A stretch of 5,621 bases of DNA, from contig QGUY01000261.1 in the NCBI GenBank assembly GCA_003242315.1, forward strand, positions 1 through 5,621, written 5' to 3'. The notes below the pieces were generated by a model. That model saw only the letters and a program-made list of their open reading frames with translations. It was not told the origin of the DNA and did not search any database. Source of the DNA: Bacteroidota bacterium. GTDB taxonomy: Bacteria > Bacteroidota > Bacteroidia > Cytophagales > Cyclobacteriaceae. Position numbers and translations under genes: made by a program. Position 1 is the first letter of the stretch. Every line of letters starts with the position of its first letter. Shown here in pieces: positions 1 through 5,520 of this stretch.

Positions 1-1
1 G

Positions 2-349
2 AAGATGCCCGAAGGGCCTCACTTCTCTCCCAACGTACCCGACTTTTACCTGCCTCCGCAAGAGGAAGTATATAATAATATGGAGGCGCTCATCTATCAC
101 TTCAAGATTGTGATGGGAGAGACCGACATTCCGAAAGGAGAGGTATACCACTGTGTGGAAGGCGGCAACGGCGAACTGGGCTTCTACCTGATCAGTGATG
201 GTGGTCGGACCCCGTTCCGCCTGCATTTCCGAAGGCCATGTTTCATCTACTATCAGGCGTACCCGGAGATGATACAGGGAAGCAATATCTCGGATGCGAT
301 ACTGACGATGAGTAGTTTGAATGTTATCGCAGGAGAGCTTGATGCTTGA
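2..349 (+). CDS. nuoD: NADH-quinone oxidoreductase subunit D, C-terminal part (5' end outside window)
   Basis: This is the last 115 codons of the 49-kDa-type subunit of complex I, the peripheral-arm protein that forms the quinone-reduction site with NuoB and NuoH. The reading frame is open from base 2, and the ATG at base 5 is an internal Met, not the start. Visible family signatures are P-K-G-E-V-Y, the G-E-L-G-F-Y-L-I-S-D-G-G stretch, the R-R-P-C-F motif and a final S-S-L-N-V-I-A-G-E-L-D-A. The protein is related to the large subunit of [NiFe] hydrogenases. The usual ending of the family is G-E-[IV]-D-R; here the terminal Arg is replaced by Ala and the Asp before the hydrophobic pair is Asn. 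No frameshift is visible. It is followed by a 90-base gap before nuoE, the only sizeable gap in the window. NuoD identity is close to certain; whether it is fused to NuoC upstream cannot be seen. Confidence 0.95.
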   Translation, partial: KMPEGPHFSPNVPDFYLPPQEEVYNNMEALIYHFKIVMGETDIPKGEVYHCVEGGNGELGFYLISDGGRTPFRLHFRRPCFIYYQAYPEMIQGSNISDAILTMSSLNVIAGELDA

Positions 350-353
350 GTAG

Positions 354-399
354 GCAGTAGTAAGCAGTAATGAAGCGCACGCAACATAATAACGCAGTA
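354..399 (+). repeat. Three copies of the hexamer GCAGTA
   Basis: Exact GCAGTA copies begin at 354, 364 and 394, so their spacings are 10 and 30 bases. The first two sit in a degenerate GTAG/GTAA-rich run that resembles low-complexity repeats I recall from intergenic DNA of Chitinophaga-like genomes. No function can be assigned. The copies could be remnants of a larger repeat or chance. Confidence 0.5.
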
Positions 400-412
400 C
401 AGACAATCGAAG

Positions 413-439
413 AGTCAACATCAACACATCAACACATTC
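413..439 (+). repeat. Short tandem repeat of an 8-base AC-rich unit abutting the nuoE start
   Basis: Two perfect units of ATCAACAC lie at 420-427 and 428-435. An imperfect unit (AGTCAAC) precedes them at 413-419, and ATTC leads directly into the nuoE ATG at 440. The tract contains almost no G, so it should be nearly free of RNA structure. That may help initiation in the absence of a Shine-Dalgarno sequence; this role is inferred. Confidence 0.6.
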
Positions 440-964
440 ATGGGTACTCAATCACAACATAATACCACCTTCTCTCCCGAAACGCTTGAGCTCGTGAAGC
501 GCATCATCGCCCGCTATCCGGAGGGGAAGCAGAAGTCGGCGTTGTTGCCCGTGTTGCACCTGGCGCAGGCGGAATTTGGTGGATGGCTGAGCACGGAGAC
601 GATGGATTATGTTGCATCACTGCTGGATATCAAACCCATCGAGGTGTATGAGGTGGCGACGTTTTATACGATGTTCAACCTTAAGCCTGTGGGGAAGTGT
701 GTGCTTGAAGTATGCCGTACAGGTCCTTGTGCACTGCGTGGAAGTGATGACATTATCGAACATCTTCAAAAGAAGTTGAATATACGGGATGGCGAGACAT
801 CTGCCGATGGAATGTTTACGCTGATGACGGTGGAGTGTCTGGCATCTTGTGGTACGGCACCTGTCATGCAGGTCGGCGATCACTATATAGAAAATCTCAG
901 TTGTGAAAGCCTGGACGAAATTTTGGATCGACTCCGGGCGCAACATGAACAGAAAGCATCATGA
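440..964 (+). CDS. nuoE: NADH-quinone oxidoreductase subunit E (24-kDa, thioredoxin-like [2Fe-2S] protein)
   Basis: This 174-residue protein is a peripheral N-module subunit of complex I on the cytoplasmic side. It pairs with NuoF and holds [2Fe-2S] cluster N1a next to the FMN. The N-terminal helical part (about residues 11-80) carries the family stretches K-S-A-L-L-P-V-L-H, Y-V-A-S-L-L and V-A-T-F-Y-T-M-F. The thioredoxin-like domain follows from about residue 85. Cluster ligands are a CX4C pair, Cys92 and Cys97 (C-R-T-G-P-C), and a CX3C pair, Cys133 and Cys137 (C-L-A-S-C). Length is normal for the family (about 160-180). The ATG at 440 is preferred because the following residues reach the conserved F-S-P-E region with a normal short leader; no Shine-Dalgarno is present. 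The stop overlaps the nuoF start by 4 bases (ATGA), suggesting translational coupling of two proteins that form one subcomplex. Confidence 0.97.
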   Translation: MGTQSQHNTTFSPETLELVKRIIARYPEGKQKSALLPVLHLAQAEFGGWLSTETMDYVASLLDIKPIEVYEVATFYTMFNLKPVGKCVLEVCRTGPCALRGSDDIIEHLQKKLNIRDGETSADGMFTLMTVECLASCGTAPVMQVGDHYIENLSCESLDEILDRLRAQHEQKAS

Positions 965-2322
965 GACGGCAACTGCTTCTGAAAGATATCAATGTACCGG
1001 GTATTCAATCCTACGACGTATACCGTCGTCAGGGTGGATACACCGCCGTTGAGAAAGCGCTTCGCGGCATGTCGCCGGAACAGGTCACCGAAGAAGTAAA
1101 GCTGTCCGGACTACGCGGCCGCGGGGGAGCAGGTTTCCCTACGGGATTGAAGTGGACGTTCATCGATCGTAAGTCGGGCAAGCCTGTATATCTCGTCTGC
1201 AATGCCGACGAAAGCGAACCCGGAACATTCAAGGACCGCTACCTTCTTGAGCATATTCCGCATTTGCTGATAGAAGGGATGATCCTTGCGAGCTACGCCA
1301 TCGGCGCGAACACGGCGTACATCTATATGCGTGGAGAGTTTCGATGGATATTTCCCATCCTCGAACGCGCGATTGCTGAAGCGAAGGCCGCAGGATTTTT
1401 AGGCAGCAACATTCTGGGATCGGGTTTTTCCCTCGAAATCCATGTTCATCCCGGAGGTGGCGCGTATATCTGCGGAGAAGAAACAGCACTTCTCGAGTCA
1501 CTGGAAGGGAAGCGTGGTAATCCGCGCCTGAAGCCTCCATATTTTCCGGCGGTCATGGGACTCTATCACTGTCCAACATTGGTGAACAATGTTGAGACGC
1601 TGGCAACTGTACCATCGATCATTACGATGGGCGGCGCGGAGTACGCACGGATCGGAGTGGGAAAGAGTACAGGTACGAAGTTGATATCAGCCAGCGGGCA
1701 TATTAACAAGCCTGGCGTGTATGAGATTGAATTGGGTCTTCCGGTTGAGGAATTCATCTATTCCGACGAATATTGCGGCGGCATTTGGAAGGGGCGCCAA
1801 TTGAAAGCAGTCGTCGCCGGTGGATCATCTGTGCCGATTCTTCCTGCTGACTTGATACTGAAGACAGCAAAGGGTGAACCGCGCTTAATGACATATGAAT
1901 CGCTGGCGGAAGGTGGTTTCCAGACCGGAACGATGCTTGGGTCGGGAGGTTTTATCGTGATGGATGAAACGACCTGCATTGTTCGGAACCTCTGGAATTT
2001 TACACGATTCTATCATCATGAATCGTGCGGTCAGTGCAGTCCTTGTCGCGAAGGCACAGGATGGATGGAGAAAGTGCTGCATCGCATTGAACATGGGGAG
2101 GGGCGGCCTCACGATATAGACCTGCTCGACGACGTGGCGAAAAAGATCGAGGGCAAGACCATTTGTCCCCTTGGCGATGCGGCGGCGTGGCCGGTGTCGA
2201 GCGCAATCCGCCACTTCAGGGAGGACTTTGAATATCATATCAGGTATCCCGAAAAAGTAAGGAACCCGAAACACTTTGAAATAGAACCTTTAGTACCGAG
2301 GCGTCACCTCGCGACGGCATGA
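961..2322 (+). CDS. nuoF: NADH-quinone oxidoreductase subunit F (51-kDa, NADH- and FMN-binding, [4Fe-4S] N3)
   Basis: This 453-residue protein is the NADH dehydrogenase subunit: it oxidises NADH, passes the hydride to FMN and sends electrons to cluster N3. The Gly-rich nucleotide/FMN motif G-L-R-G-R-G-G-A-G-F-P-T-G lies at residues 50-62. The N-A-D-E-S-E-P-G-T-F-K-D-R motif is at 81-93 and G-A-Y-I-C-G-E-E-T-A-L-L at 167-178. A SLBB-like segment occupies about 240-330. N3 ligands are Cys356, Cys359 and Cys362 in S-C-G-Q-C-S-P-C, plus Cys402 in I-C-P-L-G-D-A-A-A. All expected residues are present and length is normal (about 420-460). The start at 961 overlaps the nuoE stop, and the gap to nuoG is only 9 bases. 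Relatives include HoxF and the diaphorase subunits of NAD-linked hydrogenases and formate dehydrogenases, but the complex I neighbourhood settles the assignment. Confidence 0.98.
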   Translation: MRRQLLLKDINVPGIQSYDVYRRQGGYTAVEKALRGMSPEQVTEEVKLSGLRGRGGAGFPTGLKWTFIDRKSGKPVYLVCNADESEPGTFKDRYLLEHIPHLLIEGMILASYAIGANTAYIYMRGEFRWIFPILERAIAEAKAAGFLGSNILGSGFSLEIHVHPGGGAYICGEETALLESLEGKRGNPRLKPPYFPAVMGLYHCPTLVNNVETLATVPSIITMGGAEYARIGVGKSTGTKLISASGHINKPGVYEIELGLPVEEFIYSDEYCGGIWKGRQLKAVVAGGSSVPILPADLILKTAKGEPRLMTYESLAEGGFQTGTMLGSGGFIVMDETTCIVRNLWNFTRFYHHESCGQCSPCREGTGWMEKVLHRIEHGEGRPHDIDLLDDVAKKIEGKTICPLGDAAAWPVSSAIRHFREDFEYHIRYPEKVRNPKHFEIEPLVPRRHLATA

Positions 2323-2331
2323 TATAACACC

Positions 2332-3339
2332 ATGGCAAAGATCACGATCGACGGCATAGAAACGGAAGTACCCGACGGCACCACCATTCTGAACGCTGCG
2401 CGTCAGATCGGTGGCGCTATCGTACCTCCCGCGATGTGCTACTACACGAGCCTTCAGCAAAGTGGCGGGAAGTGCCGCGTATGCCTCGTTCGCGTAGCGC
2501 AAGCTTCGGCGCGCGACCCGCGACCACTTCCCAAACTCGTGGCATCATGCTCAACGCCGGTTCAGGATGGAATGATCGTGGAGAACATTACATCACCAGA
2601 CGTTCTCGAGGCGCGCAAAGGTGTCGTTGAATTTCTTCTCATCAACCACCCGCTTGATTGTCCGATATGCGATCAGGCCGGTGAGTGCGACCTTCAAGAC
2701 CTCAGCTACGCTCACGGTCTCGCAACAACCAGGTATGAAGAAGAGCGCCGCACGTTCGAGCCAATCGACATAGGCGACAAGATCAAGCTGCACATGACGC
2801 GATGCATTCTGTGCTACAGATGCACGTATGTCGCCGACCAACTTACAGACGAGCGGAGGCATGGCGTGCTGAACCGCGGCGACAGAGCGGAAATAGGAAC
2901 CTACATCCAGAAGGCCATCGATAACGACTTTTCAGGAAACATGATCGATGTGTGTCCGGTAGGGGCGTTAACCGACCGCACCTTCCGATTCAAGAGCCGT
3001 GTATGGTTTACACGACCTCTGGACGCGCACAGGAACTGCGAAAAATGCTGCGGCAAGGTGGTTTTGTGGACCAAAGGTGAGGAAGTGCTTCGCGTCACCG
3101 CCCGCAAGGACAAGTATGGTGAAGTGCACGAGTTTATTTGTAATGAATGCCGGTTTGAGCACAAGAATCTGAGCGATTGGGTGGTTGAAGGGCCGAGGCA
3201 CATTGATCGACACTCAGTGATCTCGCAAAATCATTACGAGAAGATAAACCTGGTGGCGCTGAAGAAAGAAATCGAACGGCAGATCCAGTTCCAGAAGGGG
3301 AGAACCAACGGTAACAATCCCAACGCACTTACGGCATGA
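2332..3339 (+). CDS. nuoG: NADH-quinone oxidoreductase subunit G, short form with iron-sulfur domains only
   Basis: This 335-residue protein is the 75-kDa-type subunit that relays electrons from NuoF toward NuoI, but it has only the front part of a canonical NuoG. The N-terminal ferredoxin-like [2Fe-2S] domain (about 1-80) has N1b ligands Cys36, Cys48, Cys51 and Cys73. The His-Cys [4Fe-4S] site (N5) is His106, Cys110, Cys113 and Cys119. The next [4Fe-4S] site (N4) is Cys158, Cys161, Cys164 and Cys208 (V-C-P-V-G-A-L). Residues 236-273 correspond to the small Fe4S4 domain that can hold N7, with Cys236, Cys239, Cys240, Cys270 and Cys273, but Val243 is at the usual third ligand position. The protein then ends in a charged helix (about 299-322) and an Asn-rich tail. 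The molybdopterin-oxidoreductase-like domain of several hundred residues found in E. coli or Thermus NuoG is absent. The stop overlaps nuoH as ATGA, so the short form looks native. A short NuoG is, to my recollection, usual in many Bacteroidota. Confidence 0.93.
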   Translation: MAKITIDGIETEVPDGTTILNAARQIGGAIVPPAMCYYTSLQQSGGKCRVCLVRVAQASARDPRPLPKLVASCSTPVQDGMIVENITSPDVLEARKGVVEFLLINHPLDCPICDQAGECDLQDLSYAHGLATTRYEEERRTFEPIDIGDKIKLHMTRCILCYRCTYVADQLTDERRHGVLNRGDRAEIGTYIQKAIDNDFSGNMIDVCPVGALTDRTFRFKSRVWFTRPLDAHRNCEKCCGKVVLWTKGEEVLRVTARKDKYGEVHEFICNECRFEHKNLSDWVVEGPRHIDRHSVISQNHYEKINLVALKKEIERQIQFQKGRTNGNNPNALTA

Positions 3340-4382
3340 CGTCCTTCTTTATATATAAGGCAATTCTGGTGGTTGTCGTCTTCGGCATCATGCTCATGGC
3401 GGCGATGTACTCGACGTACCTCGAACGCAAGGTGGCGGCCTTCATACAGGATCGGGTGGGACCAAACCGCGCCGGACCGTTTGGCATCCTGCAGCCGCTG
3501 GCCGACGGGATAAAAATGTTCATGAAGGAGGAGATCATCCCCGAGGTTGCGAACAAGACCCTGTTCATCGTCGGTCCCTGTATAGCAATGCTTACGGCCA
3601 TCATGGCGGGCGTGGTGATTCCATGGGGCGGTGAGCTGGTAATCAACGGTGTTCCGTACGTGTTGCAGATCATTGATTTCGACTTTGGCCTCCTCTATGT
3701 CTTCGGCGTCGTTTCGCTTGGCGTGTATGGCATCATGATCGGTGGCTGGGCGTCGAACAACAAATTTTCCCTGTTCGGTGCGATTCGCGCGTCAGCGCAG
3801 ATGATCAGCTATGAAATCGCTATGGGCCTCTCCATCATTGCGCTGATCATGATGACAGGAACACTGAGTCTTAGAGAGATTGTCGAGTTTCAGGCGGGAG
3901 GTACGGGGAGCACATGGAACTTCTGGAATGTCGTGTACCAGCCGCTGGGTTTTCTCCTGTTTCTCGTTTGCGCTTTTGCCGAATGTAACCGCACGCCGTT
4001 CGACCTTCCGGAATCGGAAACAGAACTTGTCGGTGGCTATCACACTGAATACAGCAGCATGAAGCTCGGATTTTATCTGTTCGCCGAATACATCAACATG
4101 TTTATTTCGTCGGCGGTAATATCCACGCTTTACTTTGGCGGTACGAATTTTCCGTTCATGAATGACCTCGGTCTCAGTCAGAATGCGATTACAATCCTGG
4201 GTACCCTGGCATTCTTTATCAAGATTGGATTCTTCGTATTCTTTTATATGTGGATACGGTGGACGCTTCCGCGCTTCCGTTACGACCAGCTTATGTATCT
4301 CGGATGGCGGGTGCTGATCCCGCTGGCTATAGCGAACGTCGCCATCACCGGACTTGTCATGATATTAACGGACCGTATATGA
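3336..4382 (+). CDS. nuoH: NADH-quinone oxidoreductase subunit H (ND1-type membrane subunit at the quinone tunnel)
   Basis: This 348-residue integral membrane protein anchors the peripheral arm and forms the quinone-access tunnel with NuoB and NuoD. About eight hydrophobic spans are visible, near residues 5-27, 76-97, 117-137, 158-176, 199-217, 246-268, 285-306 and 325-345. The first cytoplasmic loop has the ND1 signature E-R-K-V-A-A-F-I-Q-D-R-V-G-P-N-R (30-45), followed by G-I-L-Q-P-L-A-D-G-I-K (50-60). The second signature loop contains A-E-C-N-R-T-P-F-D-L-P-E (215-226), E-T-E-L-V-G-G-Y-H-T-E-Y (228-239) and F-A-E-Y (249-252), rich in the conserved acidic residues of the tunnel. The C-terminal R-W-T-L-P-R-F-R-Y-D-Q-L (308-319) is also typical. 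Length is normal (about 320-360). The ATG at 3336 overlaps the nuoG stop, and the TGA at 4380-4382 overlaps the nuoI start, both as ATGA. Confidence 0.98.
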   Translation: MTSFFIYKAILVVVVFGIMLMAAMYSTYLERKVAAFIQDRVGPNRAGPFGILQPLADGIKMFMKEEIIPEVANKTLFIVGPCIAMLTAIMAGVVIPWGGELVINGVPYVLQIIDFDFGLLYVFGVVSLGVYGIMIGGWASNNKFSLFGAIRASAQMISYEIAMGLSIIALIMMTGTLSLREIVEFQAGGTGSTWNFWNVVYQPLGFLLFLVCAFAECNRTPFDLPESETELVGGYHTEYSSMKLGFYLFAEYINMFISSAVISTLYFGGTNFPFMNDLGLSQNAITILGTLAFFIKIGFFVFFYMWIRWTLPRFRYDQLMYLGWRVLIPLAIANVAITGLVMILTDRI

Positions 4383-4948
4383 AATCACTGACGGGGAGAG
4401 CGAAAGTATTGGATAATCCGAAGATGACCTTCAAGGAAAGGATTTACCTGCCGGCCATCATCGGGGGTATTACCATTACGCTCCGCCACCTCTTTAAGCG
4501 TAAGGCTACAATACGGTATCCTGAAGAGAAGCGAACATTTAGTCCTGTATGGCGGGGCATGCACGTGCTCAAACGCGACGACAACGGCGCTGAACGCTGC
4601 ACGGCCTGCGGACTTTGCGCTGTGGCCTGTCCCGCAGAAGCCATCACCATGACGGCAGCTGAGCGCAAACCGGGGGAGGAAAAGCTTTACCGGGAAGAAA
4701 AATATGCGGCGACCTACGAGATCAACATGTTGCGCTGCATATTCTGCGGACTTTGCGAGGAGGCGTGCCCGAAGGAGGCCATATTCTTAACCGACAGATT
4801 GGTGAGCACGGACTACGCGCGAGATGGATTTATTTATGGCAAGGACAAACTCGTGGAGCCTGTGGATAAGCGTGTGGATGTGTCGAAGCGACAGACTCCC
4901 AATGTACTTGAGTTCAAGAAAATAAAACATTACCGTCATAACCGTTGA
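4379..4948 (+). CDS. nuoI: NADH-quinone oxidoreductase subunit I (TYKY-type, two [4Fe-4S] clusters)
   Basis: This 189-residue peripheral subunit transfers electrons through clusters N6a and N6b to the N2 cluster of NuoB. It has two ferredoxin motifs of form CX2CX2CX3CP: Cys74, 77, 80 and 84, then Cys120, 123, 126 and 130. Flanking stretches E-R-C-T-A-C-G-L-C and R-C-I-F-C-G-L-C-E-E-A-C-P match the family closely. An amphipathic N-terminal segment (about 20-40) likely lies along the membrane beside NuoH. The frame stays open upstream to an ATG at 4250 inside nuoH, but the extra 43 residues are an out-of-frame reading of the conserved nuoH end. The start at 4379 forms an ATGA overlap with the nuoH stop and gives the M-K-S-L-T-G-R-A-K leader expected for Bacteroidota-type NuoI. 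The C-terminal tail beyond about residue 165 is basic and less conserved. The gap to nuoJ is 7 bases. Confidence 0.97.
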   Translation: MKSLTGRAKVLDNPKMTFKERIYLPAIIGGITITLRHLFKRKATIRYPEEKRTFSPVWRGMHVLKRDDNGAERCTACGLCAVACPAEAITMTAAERKPGEEKLYREEKYAATYEINMLRCIFCGLCEEACPKEAIFLTDRLVSTDYARDGFIYGKDKLVEPVDKRVDVSKRQTPNVLEFKKIKHYRHNR

Positions 4949-4955
4949 CAGAGCT

Positions 4956-5516
4956 GTGACACTGTACGCGTTTTACTTCCTGTCTTTTCTTGCCGTCATG
5001 GGGGCGCTGATGGTTGTCTTTTCACGCAATCCGGTAACGAGCGTCATATTCCTCGTCATGACGTTCTTCACGATTGCGTGCCATTACATGTTGCTCAATG
5101 CGCAGTTTCTGGCGGCTGTCCATGTCATCGTTTATGCCGGCGCTATCATGGTGCTATTTCTTTACGTGATAATGCTGCTGAACCTGAATGAAGCAGTGGA
5201 GAAACAAAAGACACTGTTGCTGAAAGTGGCGGCGATTGTTACTGGCGGCTTGTTCATGATCGTCCTCTCCGCGGCGTTGCGAACCGCTGAAACGTCTTAC
5301 ATCGACACCAGCGTCGTTGGCTCAGCGCGCAACCTGGGAAAGGTATTGCTGAATGAATACCTGTTGCCCTTTGAAGCGGTATCCTTGTTGCTTCTCGCAG
5401 CCATGACCGGTGCTATCATGCTGGCACGTTCCAGAAAGAGGATAAAACCGGCACCGAATGTCGTCGGCATGACACATGAACGTGAACAGACTAAAACGGT
5501 AGTCCATGAACAGTAG
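4956..5516 (+). CDS. nuoJ: NADH-quinone oxidoreductase subunit J (ND6-type membrane subunit)
   Basis: This 186-residue integral membrane protein lies at the junction between the quinone module and the proton pumps. Five hydrophobic spans are visible at about residues 4-22, 28-46, 52-76, 88-107 and 137-157. The signature third helix Y-A-G-A-I-M-V-L-F-L-Y-V-I-M-L (60-74) is the flexible ND6 helix implicated in coupling. S-R-N-P-V (23-27) and the last-helix T-G-A-I-M-L-A (151-157) are also typical. The start codon is GTG at 4956: it lies 7 bases after the nuoI stop, gives a normal leader (T-L-Y-A-F-Y-F-L-S-F), and no in-frame ATG lies between it and nuoI. No Shine-Dalgarno is evident. The tail after residue 158 is hydrophilic and charged. 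Length is within the family range (about 160-200). Confidence 0.95.
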   Translation: MTLYAFYFLSFLAVMGALMVVFSRNPVTSVIFLVMTFFTIACHYMLLNAQFLAAVHVIVYAGAIMVLFLYVIMLLNLNEAVEKQKTLLLKVAAIVTGGLFMIVLSAALRTAETSYIDTSVVGSARNLGKVLLNEYLLPFEAVSLLLLAAMTGAIMLARSRKRIKPAPNVVGMTHEREQTKTVVHEQ

Positions 5517-5520
5517 CCTT

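Larger units (their letters stand above)
350..439 (+). other. nuoD-nuoE intergenic region, 90 bases, no gene
   Basis: This is the only non-coding stretch longer than 10 bases between genes in the window. It starts with stop codons in several frames just after nuoD, and its second half is rich in A and C and poor in G. I see no inverted repeat followed by a T-run that would act as a terminator, and no TTTG-type Bacteroidota -7/-33 promoter pair. No purine-rich ribosome binding site precedes the nuoE ATG. It carries two kinds of short direct repeat, listed separately. The simplest reading is an untranslated spacer inside a single transcript. Confidence 0.7.

Noticed and set aside
370..462. A 30-codon open frame starting at ATG 370 in the nuoD-nuoE gap and ending at TAA 460-462 inside nuoE
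   Set aside because: It has low-complexity content set by the AC-rich repeat, no ribosome binding site, and overlaps the start of nuoE out of frame. It could be a leader peptide, but nothing supports that.
617..946. A 109-codon open frame on the minus strand inside nuoE
   Set aside because: It is a shadow of the conserved nuoE coding sequence and shows no recognisable domain of its own.
1885..2274. A 129-codon open frame on the minus strand inside nuoF
   Set aside because: It lies opposite the highly conserved N3 cluster region of nuoF and is best explained as a by-product of that codon usage.
3329..3673. A 114-codon open frame on the minus strand across the start of nuoH
   Set aside because: It is a shadow of nuoH membrane and loop codons; its product has no recognisable motif and the operon runs on the other strand.
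4250..4378. A 43-codon upstream extension of nuoI, open from an ATG at 4250
   Set aside because: It is the shifted reading of the conserved C-terminal region of nuoH, has no NuoI-like sequence, and the ATG at 4379 gives a typical NuoI leader and an ATGA junction.
4945..4950. TTGACA, a match to the sigma-70 -35 consensus, at the end of nuoI
   Set aside because: No matching -10 element lies 16-18 bases downstream, it falls at a tight intergenic junction, and Bacteroidota promoters use a different consensus.
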